DNA of 23,477 nt, from NCBI GenBank assembly GCA_900549545.1, contig URPA01000026.1:1-23477 (forward strand), in the 5' to 3' direction. How positions within the stretch are numbered: position 1 is the stretch's first letter; the number at the start of each line of letters is the position of its first letter. The DNA comes from an uncultured Eubacteriales bacterium. GTDB taxonomy: Bacteria; Bacillota; Clostridia; Oscillospirales; Oscillospiraceae. Below are positions 1-6,468 of this stretch, in pieces. The translations under genes were made by a program, and so were the position numbers. The notes under the pieces are model-generated. The model was given only the letters and a program-made list of their open reading frames with translations, did no database searches and was not told where the DNA came from.

Positions 1-8
1 ACTGAACA

Positions 9-101
9 CCTTATCAAGAGCGGTGGAGGGAACGGCCCTGTGAAACCCGGCAACCTGCAATATGCAAGGTGCTAAATCCGGCGGTGAAACGAAAGATGAG
101 G
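9..101 (+). promoter_or_regulatory. SAM-I (S-box) riboswitch aptamer upstream of metK
   Basis: The S-box core is directly visible: the CTTATCAAGAG opening, GGTGGAGGGA, TGAAACCCGGCAACC, AAGGTGCTAA and the closing GATGAGG. P1 pairs 9-15 with 95-101 (7 bp, one G-U). The P3-type hairpin is ACCTGCA/TGCAAGGT around 53-70. In this family, SAM binding stabilises P1 and lets the downstream terminator form. The terminator follows at 122-151 and metK at 360, so the expected outcome is repression of SAM synthetase when SAM is plentiful. CGGCGG (79-84) can pair with CCGCCG (127-132) in the terminator's 5' arm and could be part of an antiterminator; that pairing is my inference. The promoter must lie before the window. 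Confidence 0.95.
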
Positions 102-121
102 CTTATATTATGGCTTTTTGT

Positions 122-151
122 GCGTCCCGCCGAGCGGGGCGCTTTCTTTTT
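122..151 (+). terminator. Riboswitch-controlled intrinsic terminator
   Basis: An 8-bp GC-rich stem pairs 122-129 with 135-142 (one G-U) around the 5-nt loop CCGAG. It is followed by a T-rich tract at 143-151. It begins 20 nt after the SAM-I aptamer, as expected for an S-box expression platform. Confidence 0.88.
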
Positions 152-152
152 G

Positions 153-190
153 GCAAGCGCTGAGCGAATCGCCTGCGGCATCTTGCGGAC
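153..190 (+). repeat. Copy 1 of a ~37-bp dispersed intergenic repeat (diverged)
   Basis: GCAAGCGCTGAGCGAATCGC at 153-172 closely matches copies at 3184-3220 (+) and 2391-2427 (reverse strand). The shared consensus starts AAGCGCTRARCRAATCGC. The 3' half of this copy (CGGC-then-TTGCG) is more diverged than in the other two. It lies in the metK leader, just after the riboswitch terminator. The remaining ~170 nt up to metK show no convincing gene or promoter. Confidence 0.6.
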
Positions 191-359
191 AATTTACGCC
201 CTGACTTCGTCACTTTTTCTTGCAATACACAAAGTATGGCTGCAAAAAAGTGCCATCGCCAGAACGCAAATTCTCTCGCAATCTGCTCTTGACGATTTGC
301 TCATCACTTGCCTGATAAGGACACACCAATCAGTAAACAAATAGAAAAGGAGATATATC

Positions 360-1550
360 ATGAGCCATTATTTTTTCACTTCTGAATCCGTTACCGAGGG
401 GCATCCCGATAAAATTTGCGACCAGATTTCTGACGCAGTGCTGGACGCGATACTCGAACAGGACCCCAACGGCCGTGTTGCCTGTGAGACGACTGTCTCC
501 ACCGGCCTTGTGCACATCATGGGCGAGATAAGCACCAGCTGCTATGTGGACATCCCCAAGATAACCCGCGAGGTTATCCGCGATATCGGCTATGACCGCG
601 CAAAGTACGGCTTTGACTGCGATACCTGCGGCATCATCACCAATATTGACGAGCAGTCCGGCGATATCGCGCTGGGCGTTGACAAGGCGCTGGAGAGCAA
701 GTCCGGCGAGGACGCGGAGCTTCAAAACGGCGCCGGGGATCAGGGCATGATGTTTGGTTACGCCTGCGATGAGACGGCGGAGCTTATGCCCCTCGCCATC
801 TCCCTGTCCCACAAGCTTGCAAAGCGCCTGACCCAGGTGCGCAAGGAGGGACTTGTTGACTACCTGCGGCCCGACGGCAAGACCCAGGTCACAGTCGAAT
901 ATGACGAGCAGCGACGCCCCGTGCGCATTGACGCGATTGTCATCTCCACCCAGCACGCCCCGGAAGCGGAGCTTGAGCAGATAAGAAAGGACATGCTGGA
1001 GCTCGTCATAAAGCCCACCGTCCCCGCGGAGCTTCTGGACGAAAACACCAAGTATTTTGTCAACCCCACCGGCCGCTTTGTCATCGGCGGCCCGCAGGGC
1101 GACTCCGGTCTGACCGGGCGCAAGATAATCGTTGACACCTACGGCGGCAGCGCCCCCCACGGCGGCGGCGCCTTCTCCGGCAAGGATCCCACCAAGGTCG
1201 ACCGCTCCGCAGCCTATGCCGCGCGCTGGGCGGCCAAGAACGTGGTCGCGGCAGGGCTTGCCAGCCGCTGCCAGATAGAGCTTGCCTATGCCATCGGCGT
1301 TGCAAAGCCTGTCAGCGTTCTGGTGGAGACCTTCGGCACCGGCAAGGTTGCCGACAGCGTCATCAGTGAAGCGGTGCAGAAGGTGTTCGACTTCCGCCCC
1401 ACCGCCATCATCCGCGACCTTGACCTGCGCCGCCCCATCTACCGCAGGCTCGCCGCCTATGGCCACATGGGCAGAGAGGAGCTTGGCGTCCGCTGGGAGA
1501 ACCGCGACAGGGTGGACGAGCTGCTCAAGGCTGTTGAAGAAGTTAAATAA
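360..1550 (+). CDS. metK: S-adenosylmethionine synthetase (methionine adenosyltransferase)
   Basis: This cytoplasmic enzyme makes SAM from methionine and ATP, releasing phosphate and pyrophosphate. The 396 aa match the usual bacterial length. GHPDK is at residues 14-18, the family hexapeptide region GAGDQGMMFGYA at 124-135, and the glycine-rich phosphate-binding signature GGGAFSGKD at 268-276, followed by KVDRSAAY. The ATG is preceded by AAAAGGAG with 7-nt spacing. The gene is monocistronic: a SAM-I riboswitch lies upstream and a strong terminator starts immediately after the stop. Feedback by SAM through the riboswitch is the expected control. The long open frame antisense to it is a shadow of its codon bias. 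Confidence 0.98.
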   Translation: MSHYFFTSESVTEGHPDKICDQISDAVLDAILEQDPNGRVACETTVSTGLVHIMGEISTSCYVDIPKITREVIRDIGYDRAKYGFDCDTCGIITNIDEQSGDIALGVDKALESKSGEDAELQNGAGDQGMMFGYACDETAELMPLAISLSHKLAKRLTQVRKEGLVDYLRPDGKTQVTVEYDEQRRPVRIDAIVISTQHAPEAELEQIRKDMLELVIKPTVPAELLDENTKYFVNPTGRFVIGGPQGDSGLTGRKIIVDTYGGSAPHGGGAFSGKDPTKVDRSAAYAARWAAKNVVAAGLASRCQIELAYAIGVAKPVSVLVETFGTGKVADSVISEAVQKVFDFRPTAIIRDLDLRRPIYRRLAAYGHMGREELGVRWENRDRVDELLKAVEEVK

Positions 1551-1596
1551 AAGCAAAAATATTCCCGCACCGTCCGGTGCGGGAATATTTTTGCTT
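1551..1596. terminator. Bidirectional terminator between metK and the phosphoesterase gene
   Basis: A perfect 22-bp inverted repeat (1551-1572 with 1575-1596) is centred on a TC dinucleotide. It has a GC-rich core, CCCGCACCG/CGGTGCGGG, flanked by A-rich then T-rich arms (CAAAAATATT/AATATTTTTG). T runs on both strands mean it can end metK (+) and the convergent phosphoesterase gene (-). It starts at the base after the metK stop and its last base is part of the phosphoesterase stop codon. Confidence 0.95.
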
Positions 1597-2066
1597 TACA
1601 GCTCTTTTATCTCACAGGCGATGCCGCCGTTGTCAAAGACCTCGACCAGCGCCCAGGTGGGCTTCATGCCCTTGCCGGCGGAGCCGGGGTTGAGGACCTT
1701 GACGCCGCCTATCTCCTCATAAAGGGGGCGGTGCGTGTGCCCGTACATGGCGACTTTCGCGCCCTGCTCCTGCGCGGCGTAGACCAGCGAATCAAGCCGG
1801 TCATACTCCACATTGTAAAGATGCCCGTGCGTGATAAAGGCCTTCACCGGGCCGAGGGGGACAATCTCCGTATCCGGCGCGGCGGGGTATAGGTCGCAGT
1901 TGCCGCAGACATTGTAAAGCGGGATATCGGAAAATTCCACGCGCAGGACATTTGTGTCCCGGTCATGGTCGCCCAGGTGGATGATGACATCGGGGCGGCA
2001 GCGGCGTATGGCCTCCACCATCAGCGCGGTGTTGGTGTGCGTGTCGGAAAAAACGGCAGCTTTCAT
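1596..2066 (-). CDS. YfcE/MJ0936-type metallophosphoesterase
   Basis: A 156-aa calcineurin-like phosphoesterase of the small YfcE class, cytoplasmic, expected to be a divalent-metal phosphodiesterase. The true substrate is unknown. All metal-site motifs are present in order: DTH near residue 8, GDHD near 32, GNCD near 55, THGH near 79 and GHTH near 109. The length is typical, with no extra domain or signal peptide. The ATG has a strong AAAAAAGGAGA site upstream. It is convergent with metK and divergent from the small-protein operon at 2154. Nothing in the context points to a substrate. Confidence 0.93.
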   Translation of the reverse strand: MKAAVFSDTHTNTALMVEAIRRCRPDVIIHLGDHDRDTNVLRVEFSDIPLYNVCGNCDLYPAAPDTEIVPLGPVKAFITHGHLYNVEYDRLDSLVYAAQEQGAKVAMYGHTHRPLYEEIGGVKVLNPGSAGKGMKPTWALVEVFDNGGIACEIKEL

Positions 2067-2119
2067 ATGGGTTATCTCCTTTTTTGACAGAGTCGGTAAT
2101 CAACAGGGGGAATGGCGAA

Positions 2120-2125
2120 TATAAT
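2120..2125 (+). promoter_or_regulatory. Possible -10 element for the small-protein operon
   Basis: A perfect TATAAT sits at 2120-2125 in the divergent intergenic region. A perfect TTGACA at 2084-2089 is 30 bp upstream, too far for a normal sigma-A pair, and no good -35 lies at 17 bp. If the -10 is real, transcription would start near 2132. That would exclude the upstream in-frame ATGs at 2112 and 2124 and favour the ATG at 2154. Confidence 0.4.
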
Positions 2126-2153
2126 GGAGCGAAGGAATGGAGTTGAGATTATT

Positions 2154-2393
2154 ATGCAGAATTTTGAAAATATAGGCAGGGAGCTCTCCCGCCGGGGCAA
2201 GACCGAGGATATAAAGCGCATCGCCGAGTCTGCCGACGGGCAGCGCATCAGCCGCATGGTGGACTCCCGCGCCCTTGAGCAGGCGGCAAAGAGCGGCGAC
2301 AACGCGGCGCTGCGGGATATACTCAGCAGCGTGCTGAGCACCGCCGAGGGGCAGCGGCTGGCCGAGAGCGTGAGAGAATTAATGAAAGATTGA
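2154..2393 (+). CDS. Small helical hypothetical protein 1 of a three-gene operon
   Basis: A 79-aa, charged, helix-rich soluble protein with no signal peptide or membrane segment; I do not recognise a named family. The C-terminal half (AALRDILSSVLSTAEGQRLA) has the regular hydrophobic spacing of an amphipathic helix. I recall comparable small clostridial hypotheticals, but that is memory, not a search. The ATG at 2154 is preferred: a TATAAT lies upstream at 2120 and GGAG ends at 2142. In-frame ATGs at 2112 and 2124 are alternatives and would add 14 or 10 residues. The TGA stop lies inside a dispersed repeat copy. The second gene follows 52 bp later. Confidence 0.75.
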   Translation: MQNFENIGRELSRRGKTEDIKRIAESADGQRISRMVDSRALEQAAKSGDNAALRDILSSVLSTAEGQRLAESVRELMKD

Positions 2394-2427
2394 CGCAGCG
2401 CCGAGGCGATTTGTTTAGCGCTTACTA
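2391..2427 (-). repeat. Copy 2 of the ~37-bp dispersed intergenic repeat
   Basis: Read on the minus strand, it begins GTAAGCGCTAAACAAATCGC and continues CTCGGCGCTGCGTCA. The last 15 bases are identical to the corresponding part of the copy at 3184-3220. It covers the stop codon of the first small gene and most of the gap to the second. AGCGC and GCGCT inside the unit can pair as a small stem. Confidence 0.78.
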
Positions 2428-2445
2428 AAAAAGGGGGTGAGCCCG

Positions 2446-2814
2446 GTGAGCGAATTTGAGGACAGAATAAACAGCATACTGGGCGACCCGGCCCAGATGG
2501 ATAAGATAACAAAAATCGCAAAGTCGCTCATGGGCGGGGAGGCGGCGGAGCCGGAGGAGCGCAGCGGCGGGGATAACCCGCTTGCCGCCCTCTTCGGCTC
2601 AGACGGCGAGGAGATGGCGGCGCTGGGCAGAATAAGCCGCGCGCTCGGTGCGCAGAGTGAGCAGGACAGGGAAAAAACCGCCCTGCTGGAGGCGATGAAG
2701 CCATATCTCTCCGAAAAGCGGCGCCGGAAAATGGATAAGGCGATGAAGATAGCCCGGATCACAAGAATAGCCAGAGCCGCAATGGGCGAGAGCGGGGGTG
2801 ATGACGATGTATAA
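2446..2814 (+). CDS. Small helical hypothetical protein 2 of the operon
   Basis: A 122-aa soluble protein, family not recognised. The N-terminal helix contains MDKITKIAKSLMGG. An acidic, low-complexity linker follows (about residues 30-60), then a basic helix with MKPYLSEKRRRKMDKAMKIA, ending GESGGDDDV. The '(L)KPYLSE.RR.K.DKA' style is, from memory, recurrent in hypothetical proteins of spore-forming Clostridia. The GTG at 2446 is chosen because AAAGGGGGTGA lies 5-6 nt upstream; the GTG at 2437 would sit inside that site. The stop overlaps the next gene by 8 bp, implying translational coupling. No membrane segment or signal peptide is visible. Confidence 0.8.
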   Translation: MSEFEDRINSILGDPAQMDKITKIAKSLMGGEAAEPEERSGGDNPLAALFGSDGEEMAALGRISRALGAQSEQDREKTALLEAMKPYLSEKRRRKMDKAMKIARITRIARAAMGESGGDDDV

Positions 2815-3181
2815 CCTCTACCAGGGAAACACCGGCAAGGTGCAGCGCATAGACGACAGCCGCCGGGCGCAGAACCGGCAGCAGGGCGGCGAGAACCGGC
2901 AAGGCAGCCGCACGAACAGCACCGCGCACCCGCCGCAGAGAAGCCCGGAGAGGCCGCGCGACGGCAGAACAGGCGCACCGATGCCCCGCCAAAACGGGCA
3001 AAACACCGTCCGCCGCCAGAATGGCGGCGGGCTGATGGAAAAGCTGTCAGGCCTTTTGAATTTTGGCGGCGAGGAGTTTGAGACGGAGGACATTATCCTC
3101 CTGATGATTCTCTACCTCATGTATCGCGAGAGCGGCGACAGCGAATTGCTTATAATAATGGGGGCAATGTTTTTGCTATGA
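2807..3181 (+). CDS. Small protein 3 of the operon: disordered linker plus hydrophobic C-terminal motif
   Basis: A 124-aa protein. Residues ~12-75 are rich in Q, N, R, G, P and S with almost no hydrophobics, so probably disordered and strongly basic. The last ~40 residues form an acidic-then-hydrophobic segment (FETEDIILLMILYLMYRES, then ELLIIMGAMFLL), two short hydrophobic stretches too short for ordinary membrane helices. From memory, similar C-terminal tails recur on clostridial hypotheticals; no function is claimed. The ATG at 2807 has GGGGGTGA 5 nt upstream, while the GTG at 2798 and ATG at 2801 lie within that site. It overlaps the previous gene by 8 bp. Confidence 0.78.
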   Translation: MYNLYQGNTGKVQRIDDSRRAQNRQQGGENRQGSRTNSTAHPPQRSPERPRDGRTGAPMPRQNGQNTVRRQNGGGLMEKLSGLLNFGGEEFETEDIILLMILYLMYRESGDSELLIIMGAMFLL

Positions 3182-3183
3182 GA

Positions 3184-3220
3184 GCAAGCGCTGAACAAAT
3201 CGCTCTCGGCGCTGCGTCAG
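3184..3220 (+). repeat. Copy 3 of the ~37-bp dispersed intergenic repeat
   Basis: GCAAGCGCTGAACAAATCGC followed by TCTCGGCGCTGCGTCA. Compared with the 2391-2427 copy read on the minus strand, there are only a few substitutions and one inserted base. It begins 3 bp after the stop of the third small gene. The rest of this gap (3221-3364) has no gene; it holds short inverted repeats such as AAAACACAAACGC against GCGTTTTG. Confidence 0.78.
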
Positions 3221-3364
3221 ACGAAAGCAATTCCATTCCGTTTCCCGCTGAGAGCGGAAAACTACATATCCATTGCTTCCACCTTCCTTTCCAAAACACA
3301 AACGCTGCGCTGGTTTGCGTTTTGGGTGTTAGCGGGACAAAAGAAAAGTGGAAAAGTATGGTTT

Positions 3365-4663
3365 TTACTCTTTATTCCCATCACTATCGCCTGCCGGGGC
3401 TTTGGCCCTGGCGGGCTTTCTTATTATCTCGTGGGTGACGGGGTCGATATGGTCAATGTTGTAATACTCCGCCCCGTCGGCGGGCAGGTCGTTTTCCTTG
3501 AGGCGCTTTGTGATGACAGAGCCGATGGCGGTGTAGATGACCACGAACACCGGCACGCCCAGCAGCATCCCCCAGAAGCCGAAGAGCCCCGCGCCGAGGA
3601 TGATGGAGAACATGACCCAGAAGCCGTTGATGCCGATGGAGTTGCCGAGGATCTTCGGCCCGATGATGTTGCCGTCAACCTGCTGGAGAATGATGATGAA
3701 TATAATGAATATCAGGCACTTGGGCGGGCTTACCATCAGAATGATAACCGCGCTGGGTATTGCGCCGATGAACGGCCCGAAGAAGGGGATGATGTTCGTA
3801 ACGCCGACAATGACGCTCACCAGCAGGGCATAGGGCATGTTCAAAATGGCGCAGACGATGTAGCAGATAAGGCCGATGATGGCCGAGTCGAGCAGCTTGC
3901 CGTTTATGAAGCCCATGAAGGTCTGGTCGGTAAAGGCGATGCCCTCGCGCAGCTTCTCCGCCGTCTCCAGTCGGAAAAGGCTGTACAGCAGGCGCTTTGC
4001 CCCAGCCTTGAAGCCCTCCATATTGGAGAGGATATACACCGAGACGATGATGCCGATGATGAGGTTATATATGCCCTTGACCGCGTAGTAGACGCCGGTT
4101 GTAAACCCTGTGACGAGGTCACCCAGTTGAGGAAGAACGGTGTTTTGCAGCCACGCCATCAAATCCTGATTCACTTCGCCCAGCATCGAGCTCGCGTATT
4201 GCTCAATCTCGGGATAATCCTCCAGCAGGCGAGTGACCCAGGTCGTGATATTGTTGATATAGACGTTGCTGTTTTGGACTATCATGTTGATGCTGTTATA
4301 TAGCTGCGGGATGATAAGGGACACCAACGCGGCGAGAATTGCCAGCATGATAATCTCCGCGAGAAACACGGAAAGACCCCTTGCAAGCTTCCTGCCGAGG
4401 GGCTTTTTCCTGCGGCGGTTGATGGCGGCGACAAGCGGGGAGAAGGCGTTTTTCTCCATGACCTTGGTCAGGGGGTTTAGCAGGTAGCTTATCACAAGGC
4501 CCCAGACAAAGGGGCTGAGGATTGCCAGCAGCGTGCCGAGCGCCCTGCCAAGCGCGGGTATATAGTTGAGCGCCATGTAGAACAAAATGGCGCAGGCGAT
4601 GACCGCAAAGGCAGTCACGCCCCAGTAGAGGTATTTTTTATCCCATCTGAAATGCTTTCTCAA
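3365..4663 (-). CDS. AI-2E/YdiK-TqsA-family membrane transporter (copy 1)
   Basis: A 432-aa polytopic membrane protein of the AI-2 exporter-like family. Actual substrates vary; some members are Na+/H+ antiporters or sporulation proteins. The N-terminal pair of membrane segments includes WGLVISYLLNPL. A periplasmic-type loop region follows, then the conserved C-terminal core with NMPYALLVSVIVGVTNIIPF and DGNIIGPKILG. The tail is hydrophilic (KAPAGDSDGNKE). I chose the TTG at 4663: a GGAGGCGGTGG site precedes it, and a sigma-A promoter at 4704-4732 covers the longer frame's TTG at 4732, which therefore cannot be the start. No partner gene is adjacent. A paralogue sits at 15868-16986. Confidence 0.9.
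   Translation of the reverse strand: MRKHFRWDKKYLYWGVTAFAVIACAILFYMALNYIPALGRALGTLLAILSPFVWGLVISYLLNPLTKVMEKNAFSPLVAAINRRRKKPLGRKLARGLSVFLAEIIMLAILAALVSLIIPQLYNSINMIVQNSNVYINNITTWVTRLLEDYPEIEQYASSMLGEVNQDLMAWLQNTVLPQLGDLVTGFTTGVYYAVKGIYNLIIGIIVSVYILSNMEGFKAGAKRLLYSLFRLETAEKLREGIAFTDQTFMGFINGKLLDSAIIGLICYIVCAILNMPYALLVSVIVGVTNIIPFFGPFIGAIPSAVIILMVSPPKCLIFIIFIIILQQVDGNIIGPKILGNSIGINGFWVMFSIILGAGLFGFWGMLLGVPVFVVIYTAIGSVITKRLKENDLPADGAEYYNIDHIDPVTHEIIRKPARAKAPAGDSDGNKE
3389..3422 (+). terminator. Intrinsic terminator for the small-protein operon, inside the convergent gene
   Basis: A 12-bp stem pairs 3389-3400 with 3405-3416 around a TTTG loop; it is GC-rich with two G-U pairs. TTTCTT follows on the plus strand at 3417-3422. 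On the minus strand no T run follows the stem, so it is oriented to stop plus-strand transcripts. It lies within the last ~17 codons of the AI-2E gene (-). Confidence 0.65.
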
Positions 4664-4703
4664 GATTCCACCGCCTCCCAAAACAGCTTTAGCATACCCT
4701 TCT

Positions 4704-4732
4704 ATTTTACTATTCGCCGCCTGCTCCGTCAA
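4704..4732 (-). promoter_or_regulatory. Sigma-A promoter of AI-2E copy 1
   Basis: On the minus strand: TTGACG (4732-4727), 17-bp spacer, TAAAAT (4709-4704). A start near 4697 gives a ~34-nt leader before the TTG start codon at 4663. AT-rich sequence lies just upstream at 4733-4780 and could act as an UP element. Confidence 0.8.
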
Positions 4733-4832
4733 TAACGAAAATGTTAAAAATTACAAAAGTTTACATTATTATTTTTCACCGCTTATGTTAACCCGGTTGT
4801 GAATTTTGGGTGGGCATATGCAAAAACAGAGG

Positions 4833-4853
4833 TGTTGAAAACCCTGTTGAAAA
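4833..4853 (+). repeat. Tandem TGTTGAAAA motif upstream of the carboxypeptidase gene
   Basis: Two exact TGTTGAAAA copies (4833-4841 and 4845-4853) are 12 bp apart, followed by GTTCAAAAC. They lie in the 271-bp divergent gap between the AI-2E promoter and the carboxypeptidase gene. No function can be assigned. The rest of the gap up to the ribosome site at ~4997 holds no clear promoter or gene. Confidence 0.6.
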
Positions 4854-5003
4854 TGTTCAAAACTCCCGTTTTGCGGTGCTGCTCAAAAAATCCCATATTC
4901 TGACAGCGGCAAAAATCCTGTCGAAATATGCATAATTGTGTAAACCAGCCGCAACCTGCTCATAAGTGAAATTTTCCGGCATAGGCTTAGACAAGATAGA
5001 TTT

Positions 5004-6158
5004 TTGGAGGGAGCTATGAAAAAATTTATTTGTTTTGCCCTTGCGTTTTTGCTGCTCGCGGGCAGCCTGAGCGCCTATGCCGCGCCCTTGAAGGACGATG
5101 ATATTGAGATAGCCGCCCCGTCCGCGCTGCTCATGGAAAAGAGCACCGGAGAGGTGCTGTACGAGAAAAACGCGCACGAGCGCCGCTTCCCCGCGAGCGT
5201 TACCAAGATTATGACGATGCTGCTTATCGTGGAGGACATTGAGTCGGGCAAAATCAGCCTTGAGGACACCGTGACCGCCTCGGCCCGCGCCGCGTCCTTC
5301 GGGGGAAGCTGCGTCTATCTTGAGGCGGGGGAGCAGATGAGCGTGAGCGATATGCTAAAGTGCATCGCCGTTGTTTCCGCCAACGACTGCGCGGTCGCTA
5401 TGGCGGAGCACCTCAGCGGCTCGGAGCAGCTTTTTGTGGACAGGATGAACGCCAGAGCCGAGGAGCTGGGCCTCAAGGACACGCACTTCACCGGCTGCAC
5501 CGGGCTTTTTGACGACGGGGAGCACTATACCTCCGCCTATGACATCGCCGTCATGAGCCGGGAGCTCATACAGCATGAGCTTATAAAGGACTACACCACC
5601 ATCTGGATGGACAGCATCCGCGGCGGCGAGTTTGAGCTTAGCAATACCAATAAGCTTGTCTATTGGTACGATGGCTGCACCGGCCTCAAAACCGGCTATA
5701 CCTCCAGCGCCATGTACTGCCTCTCCGCAACGGCGGAGCGGGAGGGGGTCGAGTACATCGCGGTCATCATGCACGGGGAGAGCATAGATTCCCGCAACAA
5801 CGACGCCATGACCCTCCTCAATTACGCCTTTGCAAACTACTCGCTTTGCTCTCTGCGCCCTGAGGAGGCGCTGCCGACACTCCCGGTAGAGCTTGGCAGC
5901 AAGGGGAGCGTCGCGCTTGAATATGGCGGGAACGAGTTTGCCCTTGTGCGAAAAAGCGGGGTGCAGCCGGAATATAGCTATGAGCTGCCGGAAAAGCTCA
6001 AAGCGCCGATATGCAGGGGCGATGTGCTGGGGCACATAAATGTCACCCTCAGCGGTGAGCGCGCTGCGGAAATACCCCTCCTTGCCGCCGCCGATGTCCC
6101 CCGCGTCGGCTTTTTCGGGATTCTGGGAATGCTGGCAAAGAGCCTTTTTGCGATATGA
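5004..6158 (+). CDS. dacF: Exported D-alanyl-D-alanine carboxypeptidase (DacF/DacB-type, S11)
   Basis: A serine penicillin-binding protein that trims the terminal D-Ala of peptidoglycan stem peptides outside the membrane. The 384-aa precursor begins with a signal peptide (KK, hydrophobic core, cleavage near AYA-AP at ~22). All three catalytic motifs are present: SVTK (S61, K64), SAN (121-123) and KTG (225-227). A C-terminal beta domain follows (~270-360), and the end GFFGILGMLAKSLFAI resembles the membrane-binding tail of this family. The start has TTGGAGGGAGC just upstream. DacF is a spore-cortex gene in Bacillus; whether this is the sporulation or vegetative enzyme cannot be told here. It appears monocistronic. 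Confidence 0.92.
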   Translation: MEGAMKKFICFALAFLLLAGSLSAYAAPLKDDDIEIAAPSALLMEKSTGEVLYEKNAHERRFPASVTKIMTMLLIVEDIESGKISLEDTVTASARAASFGGSCVYLEAGEQMSVSDMLKCIAVVSANDCAVAMAEHLSGSEQLFVDRMNARAEELGLKDTHFTGCTGLFDDGEHYTSAYDIAVMSRELIQHELIKDYTTIWMDSIRGGEFELSNTNKLVYWYDGCTGLKTGYTSSAMYCLSATAEREGVEYIAVIMHGESIDSRNNDAMTLLNYAFANYSLCSLRPEEALPTLPVELGSKGSVALEYGGNEFALVRKSGVQPEYSYELPEKLKAPICRGDVLGHINVTLSGERAAEIPLLAAADVPRVGFFGILGMLAKSLFAI

Positions 6159-6161
6159 ACT

Positions 6162-6196
6162 ATCGGGCAGGCACTTCACGGAAGCGCCTGCCCGAT
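6162..6196 (+). terminator. Strong hairpin after the carboxypeptidase gene
   Basis: A perfect 11-bp stem, ATCGGGCAGGC (6162-6172) with GCCTGCCCGAT (6186-6196), and a 13-nt loop, starting 4 nt after the stop codon. There is no T tract on either strand, so it may be a weak or factor-assisted terminator or an mRNA 3'-end stabiliser. Confidence 0.55.
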
Positions 6197-6210
6197 AAAT
6201 AGGAAGTTGT

Positions 6211-6400
6211 CGCACTCCGTTTCGCTGCCCCGCAGGGGCAGCCTTGCCTCTCACTCTGGGAGAGGTGGCACGGCGAAGCCGTGACGGAGAGGGGGAGTGC
6301 TATGGTGCGGCAAAAGTACCGGCATTTCCACGCTGTGTAGCCTCGATACTCTCTCAGTCTCGCTTACGCTCGCCAGCTCTCCCGAAGGGAGAGCCAAGAT
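6211..6400. repeat. MITE-like pair of inverted palindromic repeats
   Basis: This fills most of the 397-bp gene-free stretch 6159-6555. Copy A (6241-6294, +) has hairpin CTCTCACTCTGGGAGAG, then GTGGC, then hairpin ACGGCGAAGCCGT, then GACGGAGAG. Copy B (6348-6398, -) has CTCTCCCTTCGGGAGAG, CTGGC, a GCGTAAGC hairpin and GACTGAGAG. The layout is the same, with different but still paired stems. GCACTCC (6212-6218) and GGAGTGC (6294-6300) bracket copy A. Related copies lie at 18538-18592 and 23421-23477. There is no open frame or transposase. I recall similar repeats as common in gut Clostridia genomes. Confidence 0.8.
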
Positions 6401-6468
6401 GAGGCGGTGCAACCTTGCCGCGTTTTGCGCATTTCAACATTTAGTGTAAATTGACCATTGAAATGTAC

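Noticed and set aside
289..318. Internal promoter before metK (TTGACG with 18-bp spacer)
   Set aside because: The putative -10, TGATAA, is a poor match, and a SAM-independent promoter would bypass the riboswitch; not supported.
69..344. 91-aa frame over the metK leader
   Set aside because: It runs through the riboswitch 3' half, the terminator and the repeat copy; no ribosome site and no protein-like conservation.
330..1556. 408-aa open frame antisense to metK
   Set aside because: Its sequence is the reverse-frame shadow of a GC-rich, strongly conserved metK; the protein has no recognisable motif and covers the metK ribosome site and terminator.
3326..4303. 325-aa plus-strand frame opposite the AI-2E gene
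   Set aside because: Asp/Glu/His/Ala-rich composition with no family likeness; the minus-strand frame has membrane helices, a promoter and a ribosome site.
4833..4860. Possible replication origin (TGTTGAAAA repeats)
   Set aside because: No TTATCCACA-type DnaA boxes, no dnaA, dnaN or other replication gene nearby.
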